Assembly (NCBI RefSeq): GCF_943181415.1
Contig: NZ_CALPBZ010000001.1
Location: forward strand, 1,178,001 to 1,242,000
DNA: 64,000 nt
Source: Microbacterium sp. Marseille-Q6648
Lineage (GTDB): Bacteria; Actinomycetota; Actinomycetes; Actinomycetales; Microbacteriaceae
Reading direction: 5' to 3'
Shown: positions 61,450 to 64,000 of the stretch, in pieces
Layout: each line of letters opens with the position of its first letter
Numbering within the stretch: position 1 is the first letter of the stretch
Notes under the pieces: model-generated
Databases searched by the model: none
Told to the model about the DNA's origin: nothing
The model's input: only the letters and a program-made list of their open reading frames with translations
Program-made: the position numbers and the translations under genes

Positions 61450-63003
61450 ATGGCCACCCCTGCTCGCACCCCGCTGACAACCCGGCTCAGCCGCTGGATC
61501 GCCGCGACGATCGTCGCCGTCCTCGCGACGCTGGGCGTCCTGCTCACCGCCGCCCCCGCCCAGGCCGCATCGCGCGGCGTCGGGTTCGGGACGTGGGCAC
61601 CCACATCCGCCCACGGCTGGCACGGCTCGATGCTGATCGACGGCGTCCACACGTACTGCATCCTTCCGGGCAAGCCCCTCCCCACCGGTCCGAGCGTGGA
61701 CCACGGCATCAGCGCGGACGCGCGCGGGCTCACCCCGGCGCAGCTGACCGGCATCAACCTGCTGGTGACGCGCTACGGCCAGACATCCGACCCCGTTCAG
61801 GCGGCCGCCGTGGGCTGGGCGGTCAAGGCCATCGCCGACTGGGACGAGACCCTCCACCACTTCGGCTACCGCGGCGACTCGCTGGCCGGGGCGATCAACT
61901 GGACGTTCTCGGCCCTCGCACCCGACCACAACGCCGCGGTTCAGAAGCGGGCCGTCGCGTACTACAAGGAAGCGATGGCCATCGGGCCCGGACCCACGAC
62001 ACCGACCGGCAGCCTCACGATCGCCGTCGACCCAGACGACCCCGCACGGGGGTCGGTCCAGGTGGACTCCGCGACCGCCGCGACCGGCACCCTCGCACTC
62101 GAGAACGCGGTCTTCTCCGACACCGGCACGAGCGAGCGGAAGGATGCCGCCACCGGCGTCTCCTATCCGATAGACGCGGTGCCTCCCGCACCCGGGCGGG
62201 CTTTCCACGTCTCGGCGGCCGGTTCGTTCCAGACCGGCATCGCCGCCGCCGTCCGCCATTACACGACGCGAGGCGGGCAGGACACCGCAGGGCCTGCGGG
62301 GCCCGGGCGGTTCCGCGTCGAAGGACGCGACGAAGTGCCCCGCCATCCGCTGTTCGCACCGACCATCACCACCCAGGCGCTCGCATCGGTCGAGCCCGGA
62401 GACGCGTTCGTCGACGACGTCGTGGTCGGCGGCGACCTCGCCCACTGGCCGCGGGACGACGACGGCGCCCCGATACCGGTGACGGCCACGGCGGTGGTCT
62501 ACCGCACCGACGCCGAGCCGACGCTGGTCGAGGAGGGGATCCCGGACGGCGCCCGCGCCGTCGGCTCGCTGGGTGCCACCATCGAGAACGCCGACACCGT
62601 GCGGGTCACCTCGGCCTGGGCACTCGAGGAGCCCGGCTTCTACACGGCGGTCTGGACGATCCGCCGCGAAGATCAGCTCGCCGAGGTCGCCGCGCACCTT
62701 CCTGCGGACTACGCATGGGTGGAGGCCTTCGGCACACCCTCGCAGATCGTCCACGTGGCCGCACCGCCGCCCGCCGAACCGGAGCCGACGCCGCAGCCCT
62801 CGCCCGAGGCGCCGCCGACGCCTCAGGAGGACGTCGACGCACCGTCCGCCGCGCCCCCTCGTGAGCCCGAACTCGCCGCCACCGGCGTCGACACGGAGTC
62901 GGTGCGACCGGCCGCCGGATGGGCCATCGGCCTCATGACGACAGGGGGCGCGCTCCTCGCCCTGCGCCGCGGTCGGTTCGGAGCATCCACTCCCATCGGG
63001 TAG
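61450..63003 (+). CDS. cell-surface protein with LAATG sorting signal
   Basis: 517 residues; GGAGG precedes the ATG at 61450. Signal peptide (cut near AAPAQA-AS, residue ~40). The N-terminal ~180-residue domain begins [20 protein letters not shown] and contains [18 protein letters not shown], reminiscent of thioester/TQxA-type surface domains, though I cannot confirm a Cys-Gln thioester. Then beta-rich domains with repeat-like strands, a Pro/Glu-rich wall-spanning stretch ([18 protein letters not shown]) and the terminal ELAATG, hydrophobic helix, RRGR. LAxTG is the class E sortase signal. The sortase gene is not in this window. Confidence 0.83.
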   Translation: MATPARTPLTTRLSRWIAATIVAVLATLGVLLTAAPAQAASRGVGFGTWAPTSAHGWHGSMLIDGVHTYCILPGKPLPTGPSVDHGISADARGLTPAQLTGINLLVTRYGQTSDPVQAAAVGWAVKAIADWDETLHHFGYRGDSLAGAINWTFSALAPDHNAAVQKRAVAYYKEAMAIGPGPTTPTGSLTIAVDPDDPARGSVQVDSATAATGTLALENAVFSDTGTSERKDAATGVSYPIDAVPPAPGRAFHVSAAGSFQTGIAAAVRHYTTRGGQDTAGPAGPGRFRVEGRDEVPRHPLFAPTITTQALASVEPGDAFVDDVVVGGDLAHWPRDDDGAPIPVTATAVVYRTDAEPTLVEEGIPDGARAVGSLGATIENADTVRVTSAWALEEPGFYTAVWTIRREDQLAEVAAHLPADYAWVEAFGTPSQIVHVAAPPPAEPEPTPQPSPEAPPTPQEDVDAPSAAPPREPELAATGVDTESVRPAAGWAIGLMTTGGALLALRRGRFGASTPIG

Positions 63004-63020
63004 ACTCGTCGAGTTGCCCG

Positions 63021-63094
<74 letters not shown>

Positions 63095-63099
63095 CAGCA

Positions 63100-63129
63100 G
63101 AGAGGCTCCGCCGCAAGGCGGAGCCTCTC
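63100..63129 (+). terminator. hairpin terminator after tRNA-Pro
   Basis: GAGAGGCTCCGCC/GGCGGAGCCTCTC, a perfect 13-bp stem with a GCAA tetraloop 5 bases after the tRNA. No U-run. Confidence 0.75.
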
Positions 63130-63160
63130 GCGCATCCGGACCGCACGCGTGAGGGAGACC

Positions 63161-63934
63161 GTGAACGCCACCACCCCGCCCCGTCTCGTCGCCTTCGACC
63201 TGGATGACACGCTCGCGCCTTCCAAGAGCGCGATCGACCCGCGCATCGGGGATCTGCTGATCGGTCTGGCGCAGCGGGTCGAAGTGGCGATCATCTCCGG
63301 TGGCCAGCTCGCGCAGTTCACCGCGCAGGTCGTGGACCGTCTGCCCGAGACCGATCCGGCAGTCCTCGAGCGGGTGCACCTCCTGCCCACCTGCGGCACC
63401 CAGTACTACCGGATCTCCGCCCACGGCATCCGCACCGTGTACGCCCACTCCCTCACCGACGACCAGAAGTCCCGCGCTCTCGCCGCCGTCGAGGAAGAGG
63501 CGCGGCGCCTCGGCTACTGGGAGTCCGAGACGTGGGGCGACATCCTCGAGGACCGCGGGTCGCAGATCACCTTCTCCGCCCTCGGCCAGCGGGCCCCGCT
63601 GCAGGCGAAGACCGCGTGGGATCCCTCGGGCTCGAAGAAGAACGAGCTGCGTGCCGCGGTGGCCGCACGTCTTCCCGATCTCGAGGTCCGCTCCGGCGGC
63701 TCGACGTCCGTGGACATCACCCACAGGGGCATCGACAAGGCCTACGGCATGGGTCGGCTGTCAGAGCAGACCGGCATCCCTCTCGATGACATGCTTTTCG
63801 TCGGAGACCGCCTCGACCCGGACGGCAACGACTATCCCGTTCTCGCGATGGGCGTGGCGTGTCAGGCGGTGGACGGCTGGGAAGACACCGCCGTCTTCCT
63901 CGAGGCCCTCATCCCCTCGCTGCCCGCCCGCTGA
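63161..63934 (+). CDS. HAD-IIB family phosphatase
   Basis: 257 residues from the GTG at 63161; GAGGGAG lies just upstream, and a GTG at 63149 is the alternative. HAD motif I FDLDDTLAPSK (nucleophile and acid/base Asp pair), motif II IISGG, a C2-type cap in the middle (about 85-190, with TCGTQYYRISAHG) and motif IV VGDRLDPDGNDYPVLAMG, where the second acidic group gives the metal site. The D-D-T-L-A and GIDKAYGMG pattern resembles the eukaryotic-type phosphomannomutase/sucrose-phosphatase branch. Substrate unknown, probably a sugar phosphate. Confidence 0.9.
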   Translation: MNATTPPRLVAFDLDDTLAPSKSAIDPRIGDLLIGLAQRVEVAIISGGQLAQFTAQVVDRLPETDPAVLERVHLLPTCGTQYYRISAHGIRTVYAHSLTDDQKSRALAAVEEEARRLGYWESETWGDILEDRGSQITFSALGQRAPLQAKTAWDPSGSKKNELRAAVAARLPDLEVRSGGSTSVDITHRGIDKAYGMGRLSEQTGIPLDDMLFVGDRLDPDGNDYPVLAMGVACQAVDGWEDTAVFLEALIPSLPAR

Positions 63935-63962
63935 TCCTCGCGGACGGGCAGCGGGGTGACGC

Positions 63963-64000
63963 TCATCGTTTGACGGATGCCGCGGCGGGCGCCGTCTTGC
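63963..64000 (-). CDS. 3' end of an incomplete gene
   Basis: A minus-strand frame closing at TGA (63965-63963) with the last codons KTAPAAASVKR; the gene continues past the window. The Lys/Ala-rich end resembles a basic tail. Family cannot be told. Confidence 0.35.
   Translation of the reverse strand, partial: KTAPAAASVKR

Noticed and set aside
63100-63129. Inverted repeat after tRNA-Pro considered as attachment site or CRISPR-like repeat
   Set aside because: Single copy with a tetraloop directly after the tRNA; fits a terminator, and no integrase or second copy exists in the window.

Overview
The window is GC-rich, almost gene-saturated chromosomal DNA of an actinobacterium, most likely of the family Microbacteriaceae (Microbacterium-like). 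The evidence is the gene content: CarD, DUF3263 next to a LytR_C protein, SenX3-RegX3, GlnR, SigK with an RskA-type anti-sigma factor and a fasciclin lipoprotein, MutT1-type Nudix/phosphatase fusion, DUF4244 pilin-like protein and a 6C RNA. Many genes start with GTG or TTG, and stop/start overlaps (GTGA, ATGA, TGATG) are common. I see no prophage, insertion sequence, integrase or CRISPR array. All family names come from reading motifs; no database search was run.

Layout. 1-4 kb: LytR_C/DUF3263/DUF2332, then msrB with a coupled nitroreductase, a YdcZ-type transporter and tRNA-Thr(TGT). 4-8.5 kb: a membrane-anchored DsbA-fold protein with no CxxC, divergent from a sugar-ABC ATPase, then DUF4032 and an NAD(P)-binding protein. 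8.6-16.8 kb: glgP, rlmB, cysS, ispDF and carD on the minus strand, split by a plus-strand EamA/GNAT pair. 16.9-25.4 kb: a lipoprotein, SenX3-RegX3 divergent from PhoU, gpmA, a methyltransferase, FUSC, YgfZ, a nitrobindin-like protein and two small membrane proteins. 25.5-34.6 kb: GlnR, a redoxin/MarR pair with three 21-bp operator-like repeats, then ppk, mutT1-like and pstSCAB.

34.6-45.1 kb: class IV aminotransferase, a candidate structured RNA, SigK/RskA/fasciclin, a Ser/Thr kinase, tRNA-Lys(TTT), a deazaflavin-type enzyme, pncA, MMPL and EamA transporters, tRNA-Thr(CGT). 45.2-54.8 kb: a lipoprotein protease, holB, tmk, topA, a compact Tad pilus locus and 6C RNA. 55-64 kb: acs, RidA, DUF4177, a bifunctional PBP with PASTA domains, a metallophosphoesterase, a sortase-type surface protein, tRNA-Pro(CGG), a HAD hydrolase and the end of an incomplete gene.

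How the genes work together. The clearest system is phosphate homeostasis. SenX3-RegX3 and PhoU, polyphosphate kinase and the Pst importer lie within 17 kb, and I find 11-bp-phased GTTCACC-type direct repeats (Pho boxes) upstream of pstS (perfect), ppk (good) and phoU (degenerate). A second module is SigK-RskA facing its likely fasciclin target across a SigK-like promoter. A third is the divergent redoxin/MarR pair with its triple repeat. A fourth is the Tad cluster with the 6C RNA just upstream. Other items of note are a 19-bp dyad over the MMPL promoter, a possibly leaderless 16-codon upstream ORF coupled to the kinase, and ~15-bp tandem repeats at three gene ends.
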